Shown: positions 33,738 through 42,539 of the stretch, in pieces
Numbering within the stretch: the stretch's first letter is position 1
Layout of the letters: each line of letters begins with the position of its first letter
Origin: CAWCGU01 sp963795195
GTDB lineage: Bacteria; Actinomycetota; Thermoleophilia; Solirubrobacterales; 70-9
Assembly: GCA_963795195.1 (NCBI GenBank)
Contig: CAWCGU010000006.1
Span: forward strand, 806,001 to 870,000
DNA: 64,000 nucleotides
Direction of reading: 5' to 3'
The notes under the pieces: model-generated
What the model saw: only the letters and a program-made list of their open reading frames with translations
What the model was told of the DNA's origin: nothing
The model's database searches: none
Position numbers and translations under genes: made by a program

Positions 33738-35146
33738 ATGACAGGCACAAAGATTGACGGCATCGATACAGGCGCGCTCCTGGTCGGCTTCGAGGGCGAG
33801 TTGTTCAAGCCGGGCGATCGCGGCTACGACGAATCGCGTGAGATCTTCAATGGGATGTTCGACCGCCGACCCTGGCTGATCGCGCACTGCGCGTCCACGC
33901 GAGATGTGGTCGCGGCGGTCAACTTCGCCCGTGACGCGGGGCTCGAGGTCGCGGTCCGCGGCGGCGGGCACAGCGTTGCTGGGCTCAGCACCTGCGAAGG
34001 CGGCGTAGTCATCCACCTCGGCGGGCTGAAGGAGGTGAGCGTCGACCCCGGAAGAGGATCGCTCGGGCGGGCGGCGGCGTGCTCTGGGGAGAGTTCGACA
34101 AGGCAACCCAGGAGCACGGACTGCACACTCCCGGCGGTCGGATCACAACCACCGGGATCGGCGGTTTCACCACCGGCGGGGGGTACGGCTGGACTTCTTC
34201 GGTTTACGGGCTTGCGCTGGACAACCTCGTCGGCGCCGAGGTGGTGACCGCGGACGGCCGGGTGCTCGAGGCAAGCGAGGAGGAGAACGCCGACCTCTTC
34301 TGGGGCATCCGCGGCGGCGGAGGCAACTTCGGGATCGTGACCCGCTTCGACTTCGGCCTCCACGAACTTGGTCCGACAGTATTCGCCGGGATGGCGTTGT
34401 GGCCCGTGAGCGAGGCTCCCCGCGTGTTGCGGGCCTGGCGTGACCACGTCGATGATGCCCCGGATGAGCTCTCGAGTGCGGCCGCGATCCTGACGGCGCC
34501 GCCACACGAGTCCGTGCCTGAACACCTGCGGATGCGGCCGTGCATTGGAGTCCTCGTGATCTACGTCGGCGATCCGGAGGACGGCGCGGAAGCGATCCAG
34601 CCGATCAAGGATCTCGAGCCGCACCTCGACATGATCGGCCCGATGCCCTACCTGGCGTTCCAGGAGATCCTCGACGAGAGCAGCCCATTTGGCCTACGCA
34701 GCTACTGGCGTGGCGAGTACATGACCGCGCTGCCCGACGAGGCGATCGCGACGTTCGTGGAACGCGCCAGCAGCCCGCTCTCTCCGCTTAGCCAATCGAT
34801 CATCTTCCGCATCGGCCAGGGCGTCGCGGCGGTCCCCGACGACGCGGCGGCGTTCTCCCATCGCGACGCGAACTACATCTTCCACCCGATCGCCATGTGG
34901 GAGGACCCGGCCGACGACGAGCGCCAAATCGCGTTTGCCAGAGGCTTCGCCGAGGCAATGCAGCCTTTCACGACCGGTGGCGCGTACCTGAACTTCACGC
35001 CCGAGAATCGCGTTCGCGACGCCTACGGGGCGGAGAAGCACGAGCGCCTGGTCGCGCTCAAGGACGCCTACGACCCGCAGAACCTGTTCGGGCTCAATCA
35101 GAACATCAAGCCGAGCCGATCGGTAGGCGAACCCGTCGCCGGATAG
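33738..35146 (+). CDS. FAD-binding BBE-type oxidoreductase (one frame slip)
   Basis: About 469 residues when restored. ATG 33738 has GAGGGAG upstream. The PCMH-type FAD domain has VRGGGHSVAGLST (His for covalent FAD linkage), then GVLWGEFDKATQEHGL, TPGGRITTTGIGGFTTGGGY and GGGGNFGIVTRFDF. The C-terminus has a berberine-bridge-like end (YDPQNLFGLNQNIKP). The second covalent Cys of bicovalent members is absent (GFTTGGG). The frame changes near 34051: VSVDPGK must be joined to RIARAGGGVLWG by adding one base after CCCCGG. The length 3n+2 fits one lost base. The substrate is unknown; relatives oxidise sugars or alkaloid-like compounds. Confidence 0.85.
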
Positions 35147-35183
35147 AAGCGCCGGCCCCCGCTGGTCGTGGCGGGGGACGCTT
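35147..35183 (+). terminator. GC-rich hairpin after the oxidoreductase
   Basis: CCCCCGC/GCGGGGG with a TGGTCGTG loop, closed by AAGCG/CGCTT, starts directly after the stop codon. There is no T-run. It is likely a transcription end or mRNA-stabilising structure before prfC. Confidence 0.5.
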
Positions 35184-35282
35184 GATGGCTGACCCGCCGT
35201 AACGTCGGTGTCTCGTTGGGGTCGCGTTATCGTCTCCGGGCGTGATCACGACTACGGAGGTCCATCAGATCGACGTGGCAGC

Positions 35283-36896
35283 GTGAGTGTGGCCACCGCA
35301 GCACCGTCGCAGGCAGCCGCAGGCCTCAGATCTCCGTCCGCACACGCGAAGAGCCGCCGCACCTTCGCGATCATCTCGCATCCGGACGCGGGCAAGACCA
35401 CGCTGACCGAGAAGCTGCTTCTCTACGCCGGCGCGGTCGCCGAGGCGGGCCAGGTGAAGGCCCGCCGCAACAGACGGGCGGCGGTTTCTGACTGGATGGA
35501 CCTCGAGCGGGAACGCGGGATCTCGGTCACAGCCACGGCGCTTCGGTTCGAATTCCTCGACACGACCTTCAACCTGCTCGACACGCCGGGGCATCGCGAC
35601 TTCTCCGGAGACACGCTGCGCGTCCTCGCCGCCGCCGACTCAGCCGTGATCCTCCTCGACGCGGCCAAGGGCATCGAGGAGCAGACGCTGAAGCTCTTCG
35701 AGGTCGCGCGCGAACGCTCGATTCCACTGATCACGTTCGTCAACAAGCTCGATCGCCCGGCCCTCGAGCCGCTCGCCCTGCTGGACCAAATCGAGGCGGA
35801 GCTTGGGATCAAGCCCGCACCGGTCACCTGGCCGGTTGGCGAGGCCGAGGAGTTTGGCGGGGTCCTCGATCGACGGGACGGAAGCTTTCACCGCTTCACC
35901 CGCACGGCAGGAGGTGCCCATCGCGGCGCCGAGACCCGTTCGGCGCGTGAGGAGCACGGGGGTGGGCGCGGACCAGCCTGGGAGCGAGCGATGGAAGAAC
36001 TGGCGTTGCTCGACGGCGCCGGGGAGCGTCTCAGCGTGCCCGCCTATCTCGCCGGCGAGGCGACGCCAACCTTCTTTGGCTCGGCTCTGTCGAACTTCGG
36101 GGTCCGCCTGCTCCTGCACGCGCTCGTCGAGCTTGCCCCTCCCCCACGGCCGCGCGCGGATCGCTCGGGGGAGCCTCGCGATCTGGACGCCCCTTTCGCC
36201 GGGCAGGTCTTCAAGCTGCAGGCGAACCTGGACCCGCGCCACCGCGATCGCCTGGCGTTCATGCGGGTCTGCAGCGGACGCTTCGAGCGAGGCACCAAGG
36301 CGGTCAACGCGCGAACCGGGAAGACGCTGACGATGAACTACGCACACGAGCTCTTCGGACAGGAGCGCCAGACACTCGACGAGGCGTACCCCGGCGACAT
36401 CGTCGGCCTGATCAACCCCGGCGATCTGCGGGTGGGAGACACCCTCTATCTGGGTCCCCCTGTGGTCTTCCCTCCGGTACGGATCCTCGTCCCGGAGATC
36501 CTCGCCTTCGCGCGCAACCGCAACTCCACGCGCCACAAGCAGTTTCACCGCGGCCTTTCCCAACTGCATGAGGAGGGCGTGCTCGAGCTCCTCCACCAAC
36601 CACAGGTTGGAACACAGTCACCGATAGTTGCCGGCATCGGGTCGATGCAGTTCGAGGTCGCGCGCGAGCGCATGTCGAGAGAGTTCGGCGTCGAGGTGGC
36701 TCTGGAGCCCGCTCCCTGGAAGCGAGCTCGACGTACAGACGAGCAGGGCGCCGCCGCAGCCGTCGAGTCCCGCTGGAGCGAACTCCTGATCAGCGCTTCC
36801 GGAATGCCGATCGTGACCTTCCGCGATCGCTTCGCCCACGAGCGCTTCTGCGATGCTCACCCGGAAGTGATGCTCGACCGATTCCTCGATGAGTAA
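35283..36896 (+). CDS. prfC: peptide chain release factor 3
   Basis: About 537 residues from GTG 35283; GTG 35208 would add 25 residues. A translational GTPase that recycles RF1/RF2 after termination. G1 is SHPDAGKTTLTEKLL, the switch region is RERGISVTATALRFEF, G3 is LDTPGHRDFSGDT and G4 is TFVNKLDRPA. These are followed by the RF3-specific AGQVFKLQANLDPRHRDRLA and QFEVARERMSREFGVEV, and a C-terminal VESRW...ERFCDAHPEVML. The stop overlaps the RNase J start by eight bases. This is genuine RF3 rather than EF-G because the C-terminal EF-G domains IV and V are absent. Confidence 0.93.
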   Translation: MSVATAAPSQAAAGLRSPSAHAKSRRTFAIISHPDAGKTTLTEKLLLYAGAVAEAGQVKARRNRRAAVSDWMDLERERGISVTATALRFEFLDTTFNLLDTPGHRDFSGDTLRVLAAADSAVILLDAAKGIEEQTLKLFEVARERSIPLITFVNKLDRPALEPLALLDQIEAELGIKPAPVTWPVGEAEEFGGVLDRRDGSFHRFTRTAGGAHRGAETRSAREEHGGGRGPAWERAMEELALLDGAGERLSVPAYLAGEATPTFFGSALSNFGVRLLLHALVELAPPPRPRADRSGEPRDLDAPFAGQVFKLQANLDPRHRDRLAFMRVCSGRFERGTKAVNARTGKTLTMNYAHELFGQERQTLDEAYPGDIVGLINPGDLRVGDTLYLGPPVVFPPVRILVPEILAFARNRNSTRHKQFHRGLSQLHEEGVLELLHQPQVGTQSPIVAGIGSMQFEVARERMSREFGVEVALEPAPWKRARRTDEQGAAAAVESRWSELLISASGMPIVTFRDRFAHERFCDAHPEVMLDRFLDE

Positions 36897-38592
36897 GAAG
36901 ACGGGACGCCCAAAGAAGGCAGGGCGCAACCGAAAGGCCCTGCGAGTGATCCCGCTGGGCGGACTCGGCGAGGTCGGAAAGAACATGACCGTCCTCGAGT
37001 ACGACGGCCGCATCGTCGTCATCGATGCAGGCGTTCGCTTCCCGACCCCGGAGATGCACGGGATCGACCTGGTGCTTCCGGACTTCACCTATCTGCGTGA
37101 GCGCGCCGACGCGATCGAGGCGATCGCGATCACGCACGGCCACGAGGATCATCTCGGCGCCCTGCCCTGGGTGATCCGCGAGCTGGGCGAAGACGCCGTG
37201 CCTGCGGTCTATGGGCGGACACTCGTCGCGGCGATGGCGAAATCGAAGTTCGACGAGCACAAATTGGGCACGACCGTGACCGCGGTCGAGCCGGGAGAGC
37301 TGAAGCAGGCCGGCCCTTTCACGATCGAGTTCGTTCACCTGACCCATTCGATCCCCGACGCCGGCGGGATCGCTGTCAGCACCGAGCTCGGAACCGTCTT
37401 CTTCACCGGGGACTACCGCTTCGATCAGACCCCCGTCGACGGGCGCCCCGCCGACCTCGGCCGGCTCGCCAGGTTCGGCGAGGATGGGCTGCTGTTGCTG
37501 TGCGGCGATTCCACGAACGCGGGCCGCTCGGGGATGGCGGCGTCCGAGACTGCCATCGGGCCGGCCCTCCAGGAGGTATTCGCGCGCTGCGAGGGGCGAA
37601 TCATCGTGACCAGCTTCGCCTCGAACATCCATCGTGTCCAGCAGGTGGTTGACGCAGCCCAGGCCTTGAACCGGCGGGTCGCACTCGTCGGGCGCTCGAT
37701 GGTCAAGAACGTGAAGATCGGGCGCCGCCTCGGCCACATCCACTTCGGTGAGGGGCAGCTGGTCAAGCCGGGAGACATCGACGCCGTGCCCGACGACGAG
37801 TTGGTGATCATGTCAACGGGGTCCCAGGGGGAGCCGCTCTCCGCGCTGCGACGCATGGCCTACCAGGAGCACCAGCAGGTTCAACTGAAGCCCGGCGACA
37901 CCGTTGTCTTCTCGGCCACGTCGATTCCCGGGAACGAGCGCGCGGTGAACGAGACCATCGATCATCTGATCCGCGTCGGCTGCGACGTAGTCACCGCCGC
38001 TGACGCCCCGATCCACACCTCGGGCCACGGCTACCGCGAGGAGCTGAAGCTGATGCTGAACCTGACCCGTCCCCGCTACCTGATGCCGCTCCACGGCACA
38101 CACAAGATGATCCGTGACCACGCCCAGCTCGGCGAGTCAGTGGGGATCGCGCCGGATCACATCTTCCGCGCCGAGAACGGCCTGCCGGTGGAGATCGATG
38201 CGAGCGGGGCGCGATTCTCGGAGCCGGTGCAAGCCGGCGTGATGCTGGTCGACGGCGTCGAGCTTGGCGATCCGGCCGACGTCGCTCTTCGCGACCGGCG
38301 TGCGTTGGCAGCCGACGGAATCATGTTCGTCGTCGCCACGGTTTCAAAGCAAAACGGCAAGACGGTCGTGCCCGCGGAGGTGATCATGCGCGGCGTCCCG
38401 GTCGCCGAGGACGACCTCGCGCTCGAGAGGGCTGTTCGCGAGACGGCAGAGGAGTCGCTCGTGCGCGCGAGCAAGAACGACGTGCACGAGACTGACCTCC
38501 TCGAAAAGATTCTCCACGACGACCTCGGCAAGCTCGTCTACAAGCAGCTTCGCCGCCGGCCGATGATCCTGACGATCGTGCTCGAGGTCTAG
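36889..38592 (+). CDS. rnj: ribonuclease J
   Basis: 567 residues. Metallo-beta-lactamase/beta-CASP RNase with endo- and 5'-3' exonuclease activity in mRNA decay and rRNA maturation. Motifs are VIPLGGLGEVGKNMTVLEYD, the metal site THGHEDHLGALPW, LTHSIPDAGG, FFTGDYRFDQTP, SFASNIHRVQQVV, STGSQGEPLSALRRMA, HTSGHGYREELKLML and PRYLMPLHGTHKM, then the J-type C-terminal domain. The basic N-terminus (SKKTGRPKKAGRNRKA) is typical of actinobacterial homologues. Its start lies inside prfC, so termination and decay factors are translated together. Confidence 0.95.
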   Translation: MSKKTGRPKKAGRNRKALRVIPLGGLGEVGKNMTVLEYDGRIVVIDAGVRFPTPEMHGIDLVLPDFTYLRERADAIEAIAITHGHEDHLGALPWVIRELGEDAVPAVYGRTLVAAMAKSKFDEHKLGTTVTAVEPGELKQAGPFTIEFVHLTHSIPDAGGIAVSTELGTVFFTGDYRFDQTPVDGRPADLGRLARFGEDGLLLLCGDSTNAGRSGMAASETAIGPALQEVFARCEGRIIVTSFASNIHRVQQVVDAAQALNRRVALVGRSMVKNVKIGRRLGHIHFGEGQLVKPGDIDAVPDDELVIMSTGSQGEPLSALRRMAYQEHQQVQLKPGDTVVFSATSIPGNERAVNETIDHLIRVGCDVVTAADAPIHTSGHGYREELKLMLNLTRPRYLMPLHGTHKMIRDHAQLGESVGIAPDHIFRAENGLPVEIDASGARFSEPVQAGVMLVDGVELGDPADVALRDRRALAADGIMFVVATVSKQNGKTVVPAEVIMRGVPVAEDDLALERAVRETAEESLVRASKNDVHETDLLEKILHDDLGKLVYKQLRRRPMILTIVLEV

Positions 38593-39074
38593 GCGGCTGG
38601 ATCCGGCAGTGGCCCGACGAACTCGACGCCATAGTCCGAGCTTGCCTGCTTGATCGTTGCCCCCTCGATCGATTCGGACGGCGGTAGGCCACCGGGGCTC
38701 GAGGCAAGGGTGATCGCGCGGTAGAACTCGCCATGGCGCGCCGTCGTGAGGATCAGGTAGCGCGCCTCTTCGGACTCGATTCGGAACCCGTGGACGGTTC
38801 CGCCTGGTATGTGCGCGAACGAACCCGCCGGCGCGCGTACGCCCGGCTGATCGCCGAGGTAGAGGGTCAGCTCTCCCTCCAAGACGTAGAAGGACTCCAC
38901 GTCGTCGGCGTGCCGATGCAGCGGGACGCTCTCCCCGCGAGTCGCCCGCTCGTCGACGAGGCAGAACGCTCCCCCCGTCTGCTCACCCGTCGCCAGAAAC
39001 TGCGTGGAGGTTCGTCCCATCCACCGCTTTTCAGCCTCCCCGGGCAAGCAGACGTAAGCGGCGGCTGCATCCAT
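38589..39074 (-). CDS. cupin domain protein
   Basis: 161 residues from ATG 39074, with GGGGAGGACACC directly upstream. A single cupin barrel with motif 1 (VPLHRHADDVESFYVLEGEL, two His and one Glu) and motif 2 (PAGSFAHIPGGTVHGFRI). These can hold a divalent metal. The role is unknown; similar proteins are quercetinase-like or regulatory cupins. The stop overlaps that of RNase J by four bases in convergent orientation, leaving no space for a terminator between them. Confidence 0.85.
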   Translation of the reverse strand: MDAAAAYVCLPGEAEKRWMGRTSTQFLATGEQTGGAFCLVDERATRGESVPLHRHADDVESFYVLEGELTLYLGDQPGVRAPAGSFAHIPGGTVHGFRIESEEARYLILTTARHGEFYRAITLASSPGGLPPSESIEGATIKQASSDYGVEFVGPLPDPAA

Positions 39075-39166
39075 GGTGTCCTCCCCGTGGTCGATCAAGG
39101 CTCCAAACCCTAGTCTGGCCAGCCTCGACCGGCATCGTTCGGCCGTTCACCATCTACGCTTGTCCC

Positions 39167-41447
39167 GTGGGAGTTGAAGGGAGACGGCAGGCCGGGGGGA
39201 TAAAGATTGCGGGCGCGCTGGCGATCGGCGTCGCGCTGCTTGCTGCGTCTCCCGCAGCGGCTGCGACGGCACCCCGGATCGAGGTGCTCTCCAACCGCGC
39301 CGACCTGATCTCCGGCGGGGATGCGCTGGTCGCCGTGCAGGCGCCGCCGGGAGTGCGCCGGGGCTCGCTGCGCATCACTTTGGACGGCCGGGACATCGGC
39401 GGCCGCTTCGCGATGCGGGCCGACGGCCAATACGCGGCTCTCGTGCGCGGGCTTCGCAGCGGCCGCAACGTCCTCAAGGCGCGTGCAGCGGACGGCCCGG
39501 CACGCTCGGTGGTGATCACCAACCACCCGAACGGCGGTCCGGTCTTCTCCGGTCCCCAAGTGCAGCCCTGGGTCTGCCAGGACAGCGCAGCCGACAAGAA
39601 GTGCAACCAGCCGGTGGAGTTCTCCTACCGCTACATGCCCGAGGACGGCGGCGCGCTCGAGCCCTACGACCCCAAGAACCCGGCCTCAGACGTCGCCACC
39701 ACAACGACCGACGAGGGCATGACGGTCCCGTTCATCGTCCGCCTGGAGACCGGATACCAGGACCGCGACCAGTACAAGATCGCGACGCTGTTTGAGCCGG
39801 GCGAGCGCTGGGCGCCGTGGGCGCCGCAGAAGCAGTGGAACCGCAAGCTGCTGATGATGCACGGCCACGGCTGCGGCGTCAGCTACGGCGCCGGGACGGC
39901 ACCCGCGCTCTTCGGCCCGCTGTCGGCGGGGATTCCCGGCGTGGACGACGCGCTCAGGTCGCTCTCCGACGACGTCGGAGCGACCGCGCTCGGCCGCGGC
40001 TTCGCGGTGATGTCGACGGCGCTCAACAACAACAGCCACAACTGCAACATCGCCGTCCAGGCCGAGTCGATGATCATGGCCAAGGAGCATTTGATCGAGA
40101 CCTACGGCCCCGTCCGGTACACGATCGCCGCTGGGTGCTCGGGCGGCTCCGTTACCCAGCAGCAGGTGGCCAACGCCTACCCCGGCCTCTACCAGGGGCT
40201 GACGCCTCAGTGCTCATATCCGGACACGTTCTCACCGGGAGTGCAGTTCGCCGACTACCACCTGCTGCGCCAGTACTTCGAGAACCCATCGCGCTGGGGT
40301 CCCGGGATCGCCTGGCTGCCGACCGCGTGGGGCCCGGTCGAGGGCCACCTCGCCGGGGTCAACGCGATCACCGCCGACGAGGGCCTGTTCAAGAGCGCCA
40401 TCGATCCCACCAACCACTGCAACGGCGTCAGCGACGCTGAGCTCTACAACCCGCAGACGAACCCGCGCGGGGTTCGCTGCGACGCCCTCGAGTACATGAT
40501 CAACGTGCTCGGCCCGCGCCCGCGCTCGGCCTGGTCGCCGACCGAGCGCAAGATCGGCCGCGGCTTCGCCGGCGTCCCCTTCGGCAACGTCGGCGTCCAG
40601 TACGGGCTGAGCGCCCTGCGCTCAGGAGCGATCAGCGCCGACCAGTTCGTAGACCTCAACGCCGCGATCGGAGGGCTCTCGGTCGAGGACTTCTCGGTGA
40701 CGCCGAACCGGATGCGCGGGGACCCCGGAGCCCTGCGCAACGCCTACAGAAGCGGCGCCTATAACGAGGCCAACAACCTCGACCAGGTGGCGATCATCAA
40801 TCTCGGCGGCCCCGATCCGGGGATCGCCCACGACTACAGCCACGCCTGGTTCATGCGCAGCCGCCTCGAGCGCGAGCAGGGTCATCTCGGCAACTATGTG
40901 ATGTGGTTCGGCCAGATCCCGGTACTCGGAGACCTTCAGTTCAGAACCCAGGCGTTCCTGGCGATGGACCGCTGGCTTGCCGCCGTCGAGCGCGACCACC
41001 GTGACCTGCCGCTGTCCCGCAAGATCGTCGAAGACCGGCCGGCCGACATCGTCGATCGCTGCGAGAACATCCCGGGGATCGAGACACCGGGCGGGATCTG
41101 CGAGATCCCCCTGGCCCAGACGCGCCTGGGCACGCCGCGAACCGTCGCCGGAGCTGGGATCGCATCGGATGTCGGCGCCTGCCGGCTGACGCCGCTGCGG
41201 CGAACCGACTACTACCCGCGCCGACTTCACCGACTCCCAGTGGGCGAAGCTCGAGCAGATCTTCCGCAGCGGCGTCTGCAACTGGGCGAAGCCGGGCATC
41301 GGCCAGCGCGACACGATCGCCTGGCTCAGCTATCAGCAGCCTGACGGGAGCGTCGTCCACGGCGGCCGCCCGCTGGGGAACGCTCCGGCGGGGTCGGGAA
41401 GCGCCTGGACGAGTCCGGCCTTCTCGGCTTGGCGCCGGCCCGGGTGA
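39167..41447 (+). CDS. secreted DUF6351 family protein (one frame slip)
   Basis: About 759 residues when restored, GTG 39167 start, signal segment ALAIGVALLAASPAAAATA. The protein has an N-terminal Ig-like strand region, then a large alpha/beta-hydrolase-like domain with the elbow IAAGCSGGSVTQQQVAN and the conserved THCNGVSD-type segment (PTNHCNGVSDAELY). This is the DUF6351 pattern, related in appearance to tannase/feruloyl esterases. Near 41217 the frame shifts: YYP continues as ADFTDSQWAKLEQIFRSGVC and ends at TGA 41445-41447. The length 3n+1 agrees with one extra base. An extracellular esterase is likely but unproven. It is the first gene of an exported-protein operon. Confidence 0.78.
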
Positions 41448-41450
41448 ATT

Positions 41451-42503
41451 GTGCCGTTGGTCCAGTCTTTTCGTAGGGCAATCGGCCTGACGGCCGCAAT
41501 CGCAGGATGCACCCTCGTCGCCGCTTCGCCGGCGTCGGGCGCCGCCGCGCCGCGGCTGACGGTTCCAAGAACAGAACTCAAGGCTGCGTTGCATTGCGAC
41601 GGCGCGGTCAGAAACGCCAAACGCGAACCGGTCGTGCTGGTTCACGGCACGGGCAGCAGCGGCGTGGAGGCCTGGATCAACCCGGCGAATGTCGTCTCGA
41701 TGCTGGGCGAGGCCGGTCATCCGGCCTGTTACGTCGACCTGCCGGCCAACGGGCTGACCGACATCCAGCTGAGCGCGGAGTACGTCGTCTCAGCGGCGCG
41801 CTCGGTCAGCCGCCGGGCCAAGCGCCCGATCGCCCTCTACGGCCACAGCCAGGGAGGGCTGCTGGTCCGCTGGGCGCTCACTTTCTGGCCGAGCCTCGGC
41901 AAGAAGGTCAGCGACGCTGTCACGGTCGCCACGCCTCACCACGGCACGGACGGAGCTTCGCTGAAGCCTTTCCTCGACACCTTCTGCACGCCTTTGGTGG
42001 GCTGTCCGCCCGCGTTTTGGCAGCAGGCGATCGGCTCGAACCTGCTCACGGCGCTGAACAACGGACGGGACGAAACGCCCGGAAAGACAGCCTGGACCAC
42101 GATCCGAAGCGAAACCGACAACGTCGTCCAACCGCAGGGAGCGACGCCGACCTCAGCACTCGACGGGGCTCGCAACGTTTCGATCCAGAGGATCTGCCCG
42201 GGCCGGGAAACATCACACCGAGCAGCGCGTATCGACTCCGTCTCCTACGCGGCGCTGCTTGACGCCGTACGCCACCGGGGACGGGCCAGGCCGGCTCGAT
42301 TCCCGAGGGATGTCTGCGCAAGCCCTTTCCCGGCCGGTGTCGACGCCGACGCGAATAACGCCGCTGAGCCGACGGCAATCGTCACGATCTTCGTGCGCGC
42401 CATGGAGTACCAACCGGCAGCCAGGAGCGAGCCGCCGGTGCGCGAGTACGTCACAGCCGAGCGCCGCAGGAGCCGAGCGGCTGCCGCGCGGCGGTCCGGT
42501 TGA
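41451..42503 (+). CDS. secreted lipase, CalB-like alpha/beta hydrolase
   Basis: 350 residues, GTG 41451, signal segment IGLTAAIAGCTLVAASPAS. The sequence PVVLVHGTGSSGVEAW supplies the oxyanion region and GHSQGGLLVRWALTFWPSL carries the nucleophile serine. This matches lipases like Candida antarctica lipase B more than classic bacterial lipases. A further conserved part is VSDAVTVATPHHGTDG. It starts three bases after the preceding stop, so it is co-translated with it. It probably hydrolyses extracellular lipids or polyesters. The C-terminal about 50 residues are polar and arginine-rich. Confidence 0.85.
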   Translation: MPLVQSFRRAIGLTAAIAGCTLVAASPASGAAAPRLTVPRTELKAALHCDGAVRNAKREPVVLVHGTGSSGVEAWINPANVVSMLGEAGHPACYVDLPANGLTDIQLSAEYVVSAARSVSRRAKRPIALYGHSQGGLLVRWALTFWPSLGKKVSDAVTVATPHHGTDGASLKPFLDTFCTPLVGCPPAFWQQAIGSNLLTALNNGRDETPGKTAWTTIRSETDNVVQPQGATPTSALDGARNVSIQRICPGRETSHRAARIDSVSYAALLDAVRHRGRARPARFPRDVCASPFPAGVDADANNAAEPTAIVTIFVRAMEYQPAARSEPPVREYVTAERRRSRAAAARRSG

Positions 42504-42539
42504 CCCGCGCGTGAGGGCTCCACCGCACCGGGAGCCGGC

